Below, piece by piece: positions 32,421-39,904 of a stretch of DNA of 41,508 nt. The DNA lies in NCBI GenBank assembly GCA_944376715.1, contig CALWDO010000025.1:1-41508 (forward strand). The letters run 5' to 3'. Each line of letters starts with the position of its first letter. The first letter of the stretch is position 1. Position numbers and translations under genes: made by a program. The stretch comes from an uncultured Lachnoclostridium sp. GTDB lineage: Bacteria; Bacillota; Clostridia; Lachnospirales; Lachnospiraceae. The notes under the pieces were generated by a model. That model was given only the letters and a program-made list of their open reading frames with translations, did not search any database and was not told the DNA's origin.

Positions 32421-33326
32421 ATGGAAGAACAGAAGAAATCTGGATTTGCAGCCCTGGTGGGGCGTCCAAATGTGGGAAAATCCACGCTGATGAACCGGCT
32501 GATCGGACAGAAGATCGCGATCACATCCAACAAACCTCAGACTACCCGTAACCGGATCCAGACGGTCTATACCTGTGAAAAAGGACAGATCGTTTTTCTG
32601 GATACGCCGGGTATCCATAAGGCAAAGAATAAACTGGGAGAATATATGGTAAATGTGGCGGAACGGACGCTGAAAGAAGTGGATGTAGTCCTCTGGCTGG
32701 TAGAGCCCACAACTTATATCGGCGCCGGAGAAAAGCACATAGCAGAACAGCTGGCGCATATCCATACTCCCGTGATCCTGGTAATCAACAAGATTGATAA
32801 GGTAAAAAAAGATGAGCTGCTCACATATATCGACGCTTACCGGAAACTGCTGGATTTTGCCGAGATTGTACCGGTATCGGCGTTAAAAGGGATGAATGAG
32901 GATGTACTGCTGGACCAGATTTTCAAATATCTGCCATACGGCCCCATGTTTTATGATGAAGATACGGTGACGGATCAGCCTATGAGAGCAATTGTCGCCG
33001 AACTGATCCGGGAGAAGGCATTAAAACTGTTGGATGAGGAGATCCCCCACGGGATTGCGGTATCCGTGGACGTGATGAAACAGCGTCCTAAGCAGGATCT
33101 ATGGGATATTGAAGCGACGATCGTCTGCGAAAGGGACTCCCATAAGGGCATTATCATCGGAAAAGGCGGCGCTATGCTGAAAAAGATCGGTTCTGCCGCC
33201 CGGTATGAAATAGAGAGGATGCTGGAGGCCAGGGTAAATCTGAAGCTGTGGGTGAAAGTGAAGAAGGACTGGAGAGATTCTGACTTCCTGATAAAAAATT
33301 TCGGATACGACAAGAAAGAAGTATAG
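32421..33326 (+). CDS. era: GTPase Era
   Basis: Era binds the 3' end of 16S rRNA and helps 30S maturation. The 301-residue protein has G1 GRPNVGKST, G3 DTPG, G4 NKID and G5 SALKG in the GTPase domain, followed by a C-terminal KH domain with GIIIGKGGAMLKKIG. ATG 32421 is chosen because AAAGGA lies 8 bases upstream; an ATG at 32403 is possible but lacks a site. The order era-yqzL-recO is conserved in Firmicutes. Confidence 0.97.
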   Translation: MEEQKKSGFAALVGRPNVGKSTLMNRLIGQKIAITSNKPQTTRNRIQTVYTCEKGQIVFLDTPGIHKAKNKLGEYMVNVAERTLKEVDVVLWLVEPTTYIGAGEKHIAEQLAHIHTPVILVINKIDKVKKDELLTYIDAYRKLLDFAEIVPVSALKGMNEDVLLDQIFKYLPYGPMFYDEDTVTDQPMRAIVAELIREKALKLLDEEIPHGIAVSVDVMKQRPKQDLWDIEATIVCERDSHKGIIIGKGGAMLKKIGSAARYEIERMLEARVNLKLWVKVKKDWRDSDFLIKNFGYDKKEV

Positions 33327-33387
33327 TACCCGGCCGCTTCGGGGATTCTATGAATATACGGATGGAGAAAACGGAGGTTCATAGAAT

Positions 33388-33549
33388 ATGGATAAGTGGG
33401 AACAATTTGCACACACCGGAGATATACGAGATTATCTGGCTTATAAAGCTGAGGAAACAAAAGTCAGAGGGACAGGTGAGAGACATGAGCAGTCAGGCTT
33501 GCACGGTGACAGGTATCGTTTTGTCTGCAGCGCCAGCCGGAGATTATGA
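33388..33549 (+). CDS. yqzL: YqzL-family small protein
   Basis: A 53-residue reading frame with GGAGG 10 bases before its ATG. Its first part, MDKWEQFAHTGDIRDYLAYK, matches the pattern of YqzL (Trp, Phe, TG, and YL-x-[FY]K), and YqzL lies between era and recO in B. subtilis. The function of YqzL is unknown. The last 22 codons overlap the start of recO in another frame, so its C-terminal part (HEQSGLHGDRYRF and onward) may be shaped by recO rather than by selection on YqzL. Confidence 0.75.
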   Translation: MDKWEQFAHTGDIRDYLAYKAEETKVRGTGERHEQSGLHGDRYRFVCSASRRL

Positions 33550-34147
33550 TAAACTGGTAGTTCTGCTGACCAGGGAGCGCGGTAAGATCCGCGCGTTTGC
33601 CAGAGGGGCGAGGCGGATGAACAGTCCACTTCTGGCGGCGGTGAATGTATTTGCCTTCGGAGAATTTCAGATCTATGAGGGAAGAACCGCTTACAGCATC
33701 GCCCAGGCGTCTATCCGGAACTATTTCAGTGAACTGATGACCGATTTTGAAGCTTCCTGTTACGGGCAGTATTTTCTGGAGTTCGCGGATTTTTATACAG
33801 GAGAAAATGTGGATGGAACAGATTACCTGAAGCTTTTGTATCAGTCGCTGAGGGCTTTGTCCGTTCCGTCCCTGCCCAGGATACTGGTCCGCTACATATA
33901 TGAGCTGAAGGCCATGGTCTACAGCGGAGAGTGTCCGCAGACCTATGAACAGTTCGAAAACTGGAACCTGGATCCCTCCACCATGTATGCGCTTCAGTAT
34001 GTGACGGCTTCTCCGGTGGAGAAGCTGTATACATTTACACTTAGTCCGGAGGTGTGCGGAGAATTTGGAAAAGTTGTGGAATGGCTAAGGGAGAGATACG
34101 TGAAACGGCATTTCAAATCCCTGGAAATACTTGAAACATGCCTGTAA
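33485..34147 (+). CDS. recO: DNA repair protein RecO
   Basis: RecO works with RecR to load RecA on gapped DNA. The 220-residue protein starts with the OB-fold region CTVTGIVLSAAPAGDYDKLVVLLT...GKIRAFARGARR and continues with the helical RecO C-terminal domain. It is a little shorter than the usual 240-255 residues, and I see no four-Cys zinc site of the kind found in some homologues. ATG 33485 is chosen because the OB-fold begins directly after it and AGGTGAG is upstream. It overlaps yqzL by 65 bases. Confidence 0.92.
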   Translation: MSSQACTVTGIVLSAAPAGDYDKLVVLLTRERGKIRAFARGARRMNSPLLAAVNVFAFGEFQIYEGRTAYSIAQASIRNYFSELMTDFEASCYGQYFLEFADFYTGENVDGTDYLKLLYQSLRALSVPSLPRILVRYIYELKAMVYSGECPQTYEQFENWNLDPSTMYALQYVTASPVEKLYTFTLSPEVCGEFGKVVEWLRERYVKRHFKSLEILETCL

Positions 34148-34159
34148 AATGTGTATAAT
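34131..34159 (+). promoter_or_regulatory. Promoter of the lipoprotein gene, in the recO 3' end
   Basis: TTGAAA (34131-34136) and a consensus TATAAT (34154-34159) are 17 bases apart; the -35 box lies within the last codons of recO. Confidence 0.7.
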
Positions 34160-34217
34160 TACGAAGACAGCGGCATGTGTTGCGGAACCATGTCCTGTAT
34201 CTGGAAGGAGGAACGGA

Positions 34218-34808
34218 ATGAAACGATGGATAATGTGCGTCTGGGTACTGGCGGTAACTTTACTGACAGCAGGATGCGGATCCTCATCCTTTGAACCGTC
34301 GGTGACTTCTATTTACATAAAAAAAGACGGTACGCTGACACAGGCGATCGTCGAAAGTTTCGAGAAAGCTTATTACAGTGAGAATGAATTTTCTTCCATG
34401 GTGGAGAGTGAGATCACTGCTTTTAATGAAAGCCATGGGGAAGATCTGATATCGATGGAAAGTCTGGAAGTAAGAGACGACACCATGTATCTCCTGCTGG
34501 ATTATACAGACGCGGACGCCTACGCGGAGTATAATGATACTTTCTGCTATGTGGGAACGGTAGGCAGTGCCCTGGAAGATGGTTTCTCTTTTAATATGGA
34601 CTTCCGCGATGCAGATTATGTGGAGCGGGATACTGCCGACGTGACTATGGATCAGGATCAGTCGATTGTGATTTTGAAGGACGAAGGAACTGTTCAGTTG
34701 GAACAGCCTGTAAAATACGTCAGCAACAATGTGGAGATTCTTTCCGACCATATGCTTCAGGTGATGACGATCGAAGATCCTGAAGAGTATGCATATATTG
34801 TTTATTGA
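34218..34808 (+). CDS. Putative lipoprotein of unknown function
   Basis: The 196-residue protein begins with a lipoprotein signal (MKRWIMCVWVLAVTLLTAGC; lipidated Cys at residue 20). The mature part is acidic, with no motif I recognise; IYIKKDGTLTQAIVESF near the start is a feature of small lipoproteins I have seen next to glyS or recO in Lachnospiraceae, but I cannot name a family. AAGGAGG lies 5 bases upstream of ATG 34218. It has its own promoter and runs into glyS after 20 bases, so the promoter probably serves both. Confidence 0.75.
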   Translation: MKRWIMCVWVLAVTLLTAGCGSSSFEPSVTSIYIKKDGTLTQAIVESFEKAYYSENEFSSMVESEITAFNESHGEDLISMESLEVRDDTMYLLLDYTDADAYAEYNDTFCYVGTVGSALEDGFSFNMDFRDADYVERDTADVTMDQDQSIVILKDEGTVQLEQPVKYVSNNVEILSDHMLQVMTIEDPEEYAYIVY

Positions 34809-34828
34809 AAAAGTGAGGAGATCAATTC

Positions 34829-36217
34829 ATGGAAAAGACAATGGAGAAAATCGTAGCTCTGGCTAAAAACCGCGGGTTTGTATATCCGGGAAGCGAGATC
34901 TACGGCGGTCTGGCGAATACCTGGGATTATGGCAACCTGGGCGTAGAACTGAAAAACAATGTAAAAAGAGCCTGGTGGCAGAAGTTCATACAGGAAAATC
35001 CCTACAATGTAGGCGTGGACTGCGCGATCCTGATGAATCCGCAGACCTGGGTGGCTTCCGGACATCTGGGAGGATTCTCTGATCCGCTGATGGACTGTAA
35101 ATGCTGCCATGAGCGTTTCCGCGCCGATAAGCTGATCGAAGATTATATGGAAGCAAACGGCATTAAGATCGAGGGATCCGTAGACGGCTGGTCTCAGGAA
35201 GAGATGAAGAAATATATCGACGAGCACGATATTGTATGCCCCAGCTGCGGCAAGAAGGATTTCACGGATATCCGTCAGTTTAACCTGATGTTCAAAACAT
35301 TCCAGGGCGTGACGGAGGACGCGAAGAGTACCGTATATCTGAGACCTGAGACGGCGCAGGGTATCTTTGTCAACTTTAAAAATGTGCAGAGAACCTCCCG
35401 CAAGAAAGTACCTTTCGGTATCGGACAGATCGGTAAATCCTTCCGTAACGAGATCACGCCGGGTAACTTTACATTCCGTACCAGAGAGTTCGAGCAGATG
35501 GAGCTGGAGTTCTTCTGCGAGCCGGGCACGGATCTGGAGTGGTTCCAGTACTGGAGAGGTTTCTGCCGCGACTGGCTTCTGAGCCTGGGCATGAAAGAAG
35601 AGGAGATGCGTCTGCGCGACCACTCTCCGGAAGAGCTCAGCTTCTACAGCAAAGGAACTACGGATATCGAGTTCCTGTTCCCGTTTGGCTGGGGTGAGCT
35701 GTGGGGCATCGCAGACCGCACGGACTATGACCTGACGCAGCATCAGAACGTATCCGGACAGGATATGAGCTATTATGACGATGAATTGAAGGAGAAGTAT
35801 ATTCCTTATGTTATCGAGCCGTCCCTGGGCGCGGACCGCGTGGTGCTGGCATTCCTCTGCTCCGCATATGATGAGGAGGAACTGGAAGGCGGAGATGTGC
35901 GTACCGTACTCCACTTCCATCCGGCGCTGGCTCCGGTGAAGATCGGCGTGCTTCCTCTGTCCAAGAAGCTGTCCGAAGGCGCGGAGAAGATCTATACGCA
36001 TCTCTGCAAGAAGTACAACTGCGAGTATGACGACAGAGGCAATATCGGCAAGAGATACCGCCGTCTGGACGAGATCGGCACGCCGTACTGCGTGACCTAT
36101 GACTTCGAATCCGAGACCGACGGCTGCGTAACCGTCCGCGACCGCGATACGATGGAGCAGGAGCGAGTGAAGATCGCAGATCTGGACGCATATTTTGAGG
36201 AGAAGTTTACATTTTAA
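34829..36217 (+). CDS. glyS: Glycyl-tRNA synthetase, homodimeric type
   Basis: This class II synthetase charges tRNA-Gly; it is the one-subunit type, not the GlyQ/GlyS pair. The 462-residue protein has [19 protein letters not shown] at the start (motif 1 region), zinc-like pairs CKCC and CPSC, motif 2 [17 protein letters not shown], motif 3 [12 protein letters not shown], and a C-terminal anticodon-binding domain. AGGAG lies upstream of the ATG. The short 20-base gap to the lipoprotein gene leaves no room for a glycine T-box. Confidence 0.97.
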   Translation: MEKTMEKIVALAKNRGFVYPGSEIYGGLANTWDYGNLGVELKNNVKRAWWQKFIQENPYNVGVDCAILMNPQTWVASGHLGGFSDPLMDCKCCHERFRADKLIEDYMEANGIKIEGSVDGWSQEEMKKYIDEHDIVCPSCGKKDFTDIRQFNLMFKTFQGVTEDAKSTVYLRPETAQGIFVNFKNVQRTSRKKVPFGIGQIGKSFRNEITPGNFTFRTREFEQMELEFFCEPGTDLEWFQYWRGFCRDWLLSLGMKEEEMRLRDHSPEELSFYSKGTTDIEFLFPFGWGELWGIADRTDYDLTQHQNVSGQDMSYYDDELKEKYIPYVIEPSLGADRVVLAFLCSAYDEEELEGGDVRTVLHFHPALAPVKIGVLPLSKKLSEGAEKIYTHLCKKYNCEYDDRGNIGKRYRRLDEIGTPYCVTYDFESETDGCVTVRDRDTMEQERVKIADLDAYFEEKFTF

Positions 36218-36233
36218 ACAATGAAGTATTGAG

Positions 36234-36266
36234 CAGGGGCGGATGTAATTTATACATCCGCCCCTG
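36234..36266 (+). terminator. Strong hairpin after glyS
   Basis: Fourteen perfect pairs (CAGGGGCGGATGTA with TACATCCGCCCCTG) close a five-base loop. The tail is A/T-rich but not a clean T run. Confidence 0.65.
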
Positions 36267-36345
36267 AAATTATAGTAGCAACCCCTTGAACCATATGTTG
36301 TTTTTTGATAGAGTGTGTCAAACAGAAGCGATCGGAGGTGCCAGA

Positions 36346-36417
36346 ATGGATGCGAACCATTTGATTGCAAACAAAATCGCTGAAGGCATTGAAAACATTG
36401 AATATTCTATGTTATAA
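36346..36417 (+). CDS. Possible 23-residue small protein or leader peptide before pfp
   Basis: A 23-codon frame (MDANHLIANKIAEGIENIEY start) has a near-ideal GGAGGTG five bases before its ATG. Its end overlaps the -35 to -10 region of the next promoter, and its stop lies inside the -10 box. I recognise no family. It could be a real small protein, a leader peptide, or chance. An upstream TTGAAC (36286-36291)/TAGAGT (36309-36314) pair could serve as its promoter. Confidence 0.35.
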   Translation: MDANHLIANKIAEGIENIEYSML

Positions 36418-36418
36418 T
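36389..36418 (+). promoter_or_regulatory. Promoter of the phosphofructokinase gene
   Basis: TTGAAA (36389-36394) and a consensus TATAAT (36413-36418) are 18 bases apart. Confidence 0.6.
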
Positions 36419-36467
36419 AAAAATAGTGGTGTGCCGCACCATATTACATTTTCTGGAGGTTAGAAAG

Positions 36468-37709
36468 ATGAGTGAGTTAAGAGGAGCTATGATCATTGGC
36501 CAGTCCGGTGGTCCTTCTTCCGTAATCAATGCCAGCTGCTACGGTGCAATTAAGGCTGGACTTGATGCTGACTGTATTACAAAAGTCTATGGAGCAGCTA
36601 ACGGTATCGTCGGCGTGCTGAATGACAAGCTCTATATCATGGATGAAGAGGATCCGGAAGAGCTTGCAATCATGAAATATACCCCGTCTTCCGCACTGGG
36701 ATCCTGCCGTTATAAGATCGCAGATCCGGACGAGGATGAGACCGATTACAAGAGAATTCTTGAGATTTTCAAGAAATACGATGTTCGTTATTTCTTCTAC
36801 AACGGTGGAAATGATTCTATGGACACCTGCAACAAGATTTCTAAATATATGAAGAAAGTCGGATACGACTGCCGCGTAATGGGTATTCCGAAGACGATCG
36901 ATAACGACCTGTTCGGAACCGACCATTGCCCGGGATTTGCTTCCGCAGCAAAATACATCGCTACCTCTCTGGTAGAGCTGTATCAGGATTCTCACGTATA
37001 TGACAAGGGTCAGGTGACGATCGTAGAGATCATGGGACGTCATGCAGGATGGCTGGCAGGCGCTGCCGCTCTGGCAAGAGTAGCAGGATATCCGGCAGAC
37101 CTGATCTATCTTCCGGAAGTAGACTTCAATATGGACGAGTTTATCGAGGACGTACAGAAGATCTGGGAAGAGAACCACAACGTGATCGTGGCTGTATCCG
37201 AAGGTATTCACTATGCAGACGGTAAGTTTGTATCCGAAGCAGAGACTTCCGCTACCGACGGATTTGGACATGCCCAGCTGGGCGGACTGGCAGCAAGACT
37301 GGCAGATGTGGTGAAAAACGCGATCCCGGGCGTAAAAGTTCGTCCGATCGAGCTTTCCCTGCTGCAGCGCTGCGCGGAGCACTGCGCATCTCAGACTGAC
37401 TCCGACGAGTCCTTTATGGCCGGACAGACCGCTGTGAACGAAGCGATCAAAGGCGTAACAGACAAGATGGTTGGCTTCAAGTGCACCCGTGACGAGAATG
37501 GTTATAAGTGCGAGGCAGATCTGCTTGATCTTTCTTCCGTAGCTAACTATGAGAAGAAAGTTCCGGTAGAATGGATCAATGAGAGAGGAAATAACGTAAG
37601 CGACGCGTTCATCGATTACGCGCTTCCGCTGATCCAGGGCGAGATCCAGATGAAGAAAGAGAACTCCCTGCCGCGTTTCGTAAAACTGAAAAAAGTGATC
37701 GCAAAATAA
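36468..37709 (+). CDS. Pyrophosphate-dependent 6-phosphofructokinase
   Basis: The 413-residue enzyme interconverts fructose 6-phosphate and fructose 1,6-bisphosphate. Two signs point to pyrophosphate rather than ATP: the phosphate-donor loop reads GGNDSMDT, with Asp where ATP enzymes have Gly (GGDGS), and the catalytic loop is PKTIDND with Lys where ATP enzymes have Gly (PGTIDND). The substrate block EIMGRHAGWLAG is also present. The reaction is reversible and saves ATP. ATG 36468 follows TGGAGG by 7 bases. It stands alone between its own promoter and terminator. Confidence 0.9.
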   Translation: MSELRGAMIIGQSGGPSSVINASCYGAIKAGLDADCITKVYGAANGIVGVLNDKLYIMDEEDPEELAIMKYTPSSALGSCRYKIADPDEDETDYKRILEIFKKYDVRYFFYNGGNDSMDTCNKISKYMKKVGYDCRVMGIPKTIDNDLFGTDHCPGFASAAKYIATSLVELYQDSHVYDKGQVTIVEIMGRHAGWLAGAAALARVAGYPADLIYLPEVDFNMDEFIEDVQKIWEENHNVIVAVSEGIHYADGKFVSEAETSATDGFGHAQLGGLAARLADVVKNAIPGVKVRPIELSLLQRCAEHCASQTDSDESFMAGQTAVNEAIKGVTDKMVGFKCTRDENGYKCEADLLDLSSVANYEKKVPVEWINERGNNVSDAFIDYALPLIQGEIQMKKENSLPRFVKLKKVIAK

Positions 37710-37727
37710 TCATGCGATTGAACCCGG

Positions 37728-37762
37728 GGCTGTCTGCAATGAGCAGACAGCCTCATTTTTTT
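37728..37762 (+). terminator. Rho-independent terminator after the phosphofructokinase gene
   Basis: A ten-pair perfect stem (GGCTGTCTGC with GCAGACAGCC) with a five-base loop is followed by seven T. Confidence 0.92.
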
Positions 37763-37769
37763 GAAAAAT

Positions 37770-37801
37770 AGTTGCGTGCGCTACTTATTTTGCGCTATAC
37801 T
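37770..37801 (+). promoter_or_regulatory. marR promoter with overlapping operator-like palindrome
   Basis: TTGCGT (37772-37777) and TATACT (37796-37801) are 18 bases apart. The imperfect palindrome AGTTGCG-TG-CGCTACT (37770-37785) covers the -35 box, and a TGCGCTA direct repeat occurs at 37777 and 37791. This arrangement fits autorepression by the MarR protein. Confidence 0.5.
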
Positions 37802-37829
37802 ACCATCCGGAAAGCAGGTGAGAATTTAT

Positions 37830-38294
37830 ATGGAAGGACATTTTTCCAACCTGGGACGCTGTATCTCGATCCTGGACCGGCTGATGAAGATGTACTATGA
37901 TCATGGTTTGTCGGAGTTTGAGATCGGCTGGGGACAGCAGTTTTATGTGGAATATCTGTATGACCATCCCGGCGCGTCTGCCCAGGAGATGGTGGAGTGT
38001 ATCCGGGTGGATAAGGCGACGCTGACAAAGGCGATAAAGAAGCTGACAGAGATCGGCTATGTCAGAATGGTCAGAAATGAAGCCGACAGACGGGTTAAAC
38101 AGTTATATTTGACGGACAAAGCCATCCCGGCTGCCCGGCAGATCAAAAAGATACACGGCAAATTTTACGAGACGCTGTGTTCCGGCATATCTCCGGAGGA
38201 AATCAGGCAGACGGAAACAATTCTGGAGAAGACGATGGAAAATCTTAATCAAAAAGTATGGCACAGAATGGAGGAACATCATGGAGAAGCATAA
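37830..38294 (+). CDS. MarR-family transcriptional regulator
   Basis: The 154-residue protein has a winged helix-turn-helix (about residues 45-105: PGASAQEMVECIRVDKATLTKAI, then the wing with NEADRRVKQLYLT), the standard MarR DRR motif and helical dimer ends. ATG 37830 is chosen because GCAGGTGAG lies upstream; an earlier in-frame ATG lies in the terminator of the previous gene. It overlaps the exporter gene by 14 bases. The usual role would be to repress itself and the exporter until a drug or phenolic ligand binds. Confidence 0.9.
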   Translation: MEGHFSNLGRCISILDRLMKMYYDHGLSEFEIGWGQQFYVEYLYDHPGASAQEMVECIRVDKATLTKAIKKLTEIGYVRMVRNEADRRVKQLYLTDKAIPAARQIKKIHGKFYETLCSGISPEEIRQTETILEKTMENLNQKVWHRMEEHHGEA

Positions 38295-39684
38295 TGTCGT
38301 ACAACTGACAGAAGGAAAGAGAAATCTGATATTTTTAAATCTGGTGGTATCCGGTATCGCATCGTCCACATTGTCGACGGCGATGACCACGGCGCTGCCT
38401 AACCTTGTAGAATATTTTAATGTGAGCACGTCGATCGGACAGTGGGTAACCAGCGGATATTCCCTTGCCATGGGAATGGTGATGCCTTTGACGGCGTTCC
38501 TGATTACCCGCTTTCCGACGAAGAAGCTGTATATGGCGGGGATCGGCAGCTTTATTGTGGGCCTGCTGCTCAGTATCTTTGCCGGTAATTTCGGAGTTAT
38601 GATGGTGGGAAGAGTCCTGCAGGCCTGCGGCAACGGAGTCCTTATGTCGGCGGCGCAGGTGGTGATCCTGACGGTATATCCGGTGGAGAAGAAAGGAACT
38701 ATGATGGGCACTTATGGGCTGGCGACTACTGCAGCGCCTGTTATCGCGCCCACGATTGCCGGGCTGATGATTGATGCTTTTGGCTGGAAATCGATCTTCT
38801 ATCTGGTTCTGGTGATCATGGCGGTTTCGTTTGTGATTTCCGGTCTTGTATTTGAAGATGTTCTTGAGATCCAGAATAAGAAATTTGATGTCCTTTCCTT
38901 CGTTGAAAGCATTTTTGCTTTTGGAGGCATCACACTGGGTATCGGAAACATCAGCAGCTATGGACTGATAAGCATACAGGCAGGGCTTCCGCTTCTGATT
39001 GGCGCAGTCGTGTGCGTTCTGTTTATCTTGCGCCAGTGCGGTTTGGAAAAACCGTTTCTGGATGTCAGGATCCTGGGAAACTGGAACTACGCGGTAAGCG
39101 TAATCGCCAGTATGGTACTCTATCTGGTAATGATGGGTTCTTCCGTGATGATGCCCCTGTATGTACAGAGCGTTATGGGATACACGGCAGTGGTATCCGG
39201 GCTGGTCACGCTGCCCGGATCTCTGGCGACTGCGATTGTGAGTCCTTTTGCGGGAAAGCTGTATGATAAGATAGGAATTAAAAAAATATTTGTGGCCGGC
39301 TCTGCCATATTGATTGTCAGCAATATCGGCATGTTTTTCCTTACAAGAAGCACGCCCCTCTGGGTAGCCGCAGGCTTCAATGTAATTCGAAATGTAGCTA
39401 TAGGAAGCCTGATGATGCCGCTTTTAACATGGGGAACCAGCAATGTAGATCCGAAGAAAGTAGCGGACGCCTCTTCTTTGCTGACATCCTTCAGGACGAT
39501 TGCCGGATCCATCGGATCGACGGTGTTTGTGGGAATTATGACGGCAGTAAGCGCCAATTCCGCGGCAACCTATGGAGAAAATGCGCTGATGCATGGTATG
39601 AATATGTCATTCTTCTGGATGGGGATTGGAGCGGTGGTTCTTTTGCTGATTTCCATCTTCGCAGTAAGAAAGGAACGCGCATAG
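38281..39684 (+). CDS. DHA2-family MFS drug exporter (EmrB/QacA type)
   Basis: The 467-residue protein has about 14 hydrophobic segments. The N-terminal half shows TALPNLVEYFNVSTSIGQWVTSGY, the usual DHA2 opening, motif A-like TRFPTKKLYMAG and motif C-like APVIAPTIAGLM. It would expel drugs or toxic organic compounds in exchange for protons; the substrate is unknown. TGGAGGAA precedes the ATG, and the 14-base overlap with marR means translational coupling. No terminator is obvious in the gap that follows. Confidence 0.9.
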   Translation: MEKHNVVQLTEGKRNLIFLNLVVSGIASSTLSTAMTTALPNLVEYFNVSTSIGQWVTSGYSLAMGMVMPLTAFLITRFPTKKLYMAGIGSFIVGLLLSIFAGNFGVMMVGRVLQACGNGVLMSAAQVVILTVYPVEKKGTMMGTYGLATTAAPVIAPTIAGLMIDAFGWKSIFYLVLVIMAVSFVISGLVFEDVLEIQNKKFDVLSFVESIFAFGGITLGIGNISSYGLISIQAGLPLLIGAVVCVLFILRQCGLEKPFLDVRILGNWNYAVSVIASMVLYLVMMGSSVMMPLYVQSVMGYTAVVSGLVTLPGSLATAIVSPFAGKLYDKIGIKKIFVAGSAILIVSNIGMFFLTRSTPLWVAAGFNVIRNVAIGSLMMPLLTWGTSNVDPKKVADASSLLTSFRTIAGSIGSTVFVGIMTAVSANSAATYGENALMHGMNMSFFWMGIGAVVLLLISIFAVRKERA

Positions 39685-39800
39685 AGATTCTTTGGCATTT
39701 TGACCTCTGATATTAAAAAACAGGGAATTAATTGTTAAAAAAATGACAAAAATATAAAAGAATTTGGCGGGAAATATGTAAAAACAGCACAAAACATCTA

Positions 39801-39828
39801 TTGACTTTCATGCAAAATATGGTATGAT
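39801..39828 (+). promoter_or_regulatory. Promoter of ppdK
   Basis: TTGACT (39801-39806) and TATGAT (39823-39828) are 16 bases apart, with GATAAT just downstream as an alternative -10. The expected transcription start is near 39835. Confidence 0.6.
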
Positions 39829-39834
39829 AATTAT

Positions 39835-39868
39835 GTGCGCAGAGTGAGACACACGTTGCGCACTTTTT
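39835..39868 (+). promoter_or_regulatory. 5'-terminal hairpin with T run in the ppdK leader
   Basis: GTGCGCA (39835-39841) pairs with TGCGCAC (39857-39863), with an inner GTG/CAC, and five T follow. It would form the very start of the transcript, so it may stabilise the mRNA or act as a short attenuator. Confidence 0.5.
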
Positions 39869-39904
39869 ATTTTCTATTTTTATCACTTTTTAGGAGGGCA
39901 TGTG

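Noticed and set aside
30407-32533. 708-codon open frame on the minus strand
   Set aside because: It is antisense to the well-supported M16C peptidase and start of era, has low-complexity Phe/His/Arg-rich sequence and no ribosome site; a frame shadow.
34809-34828. Glycine T-box or other leader before glyS
   Set aside because: The gap is 20 bases and contains only the ribosome site.
34802-36370. 522-codon open frame on the minus strand
   Set aside because: Antisense to glyS, no recognisable domain.
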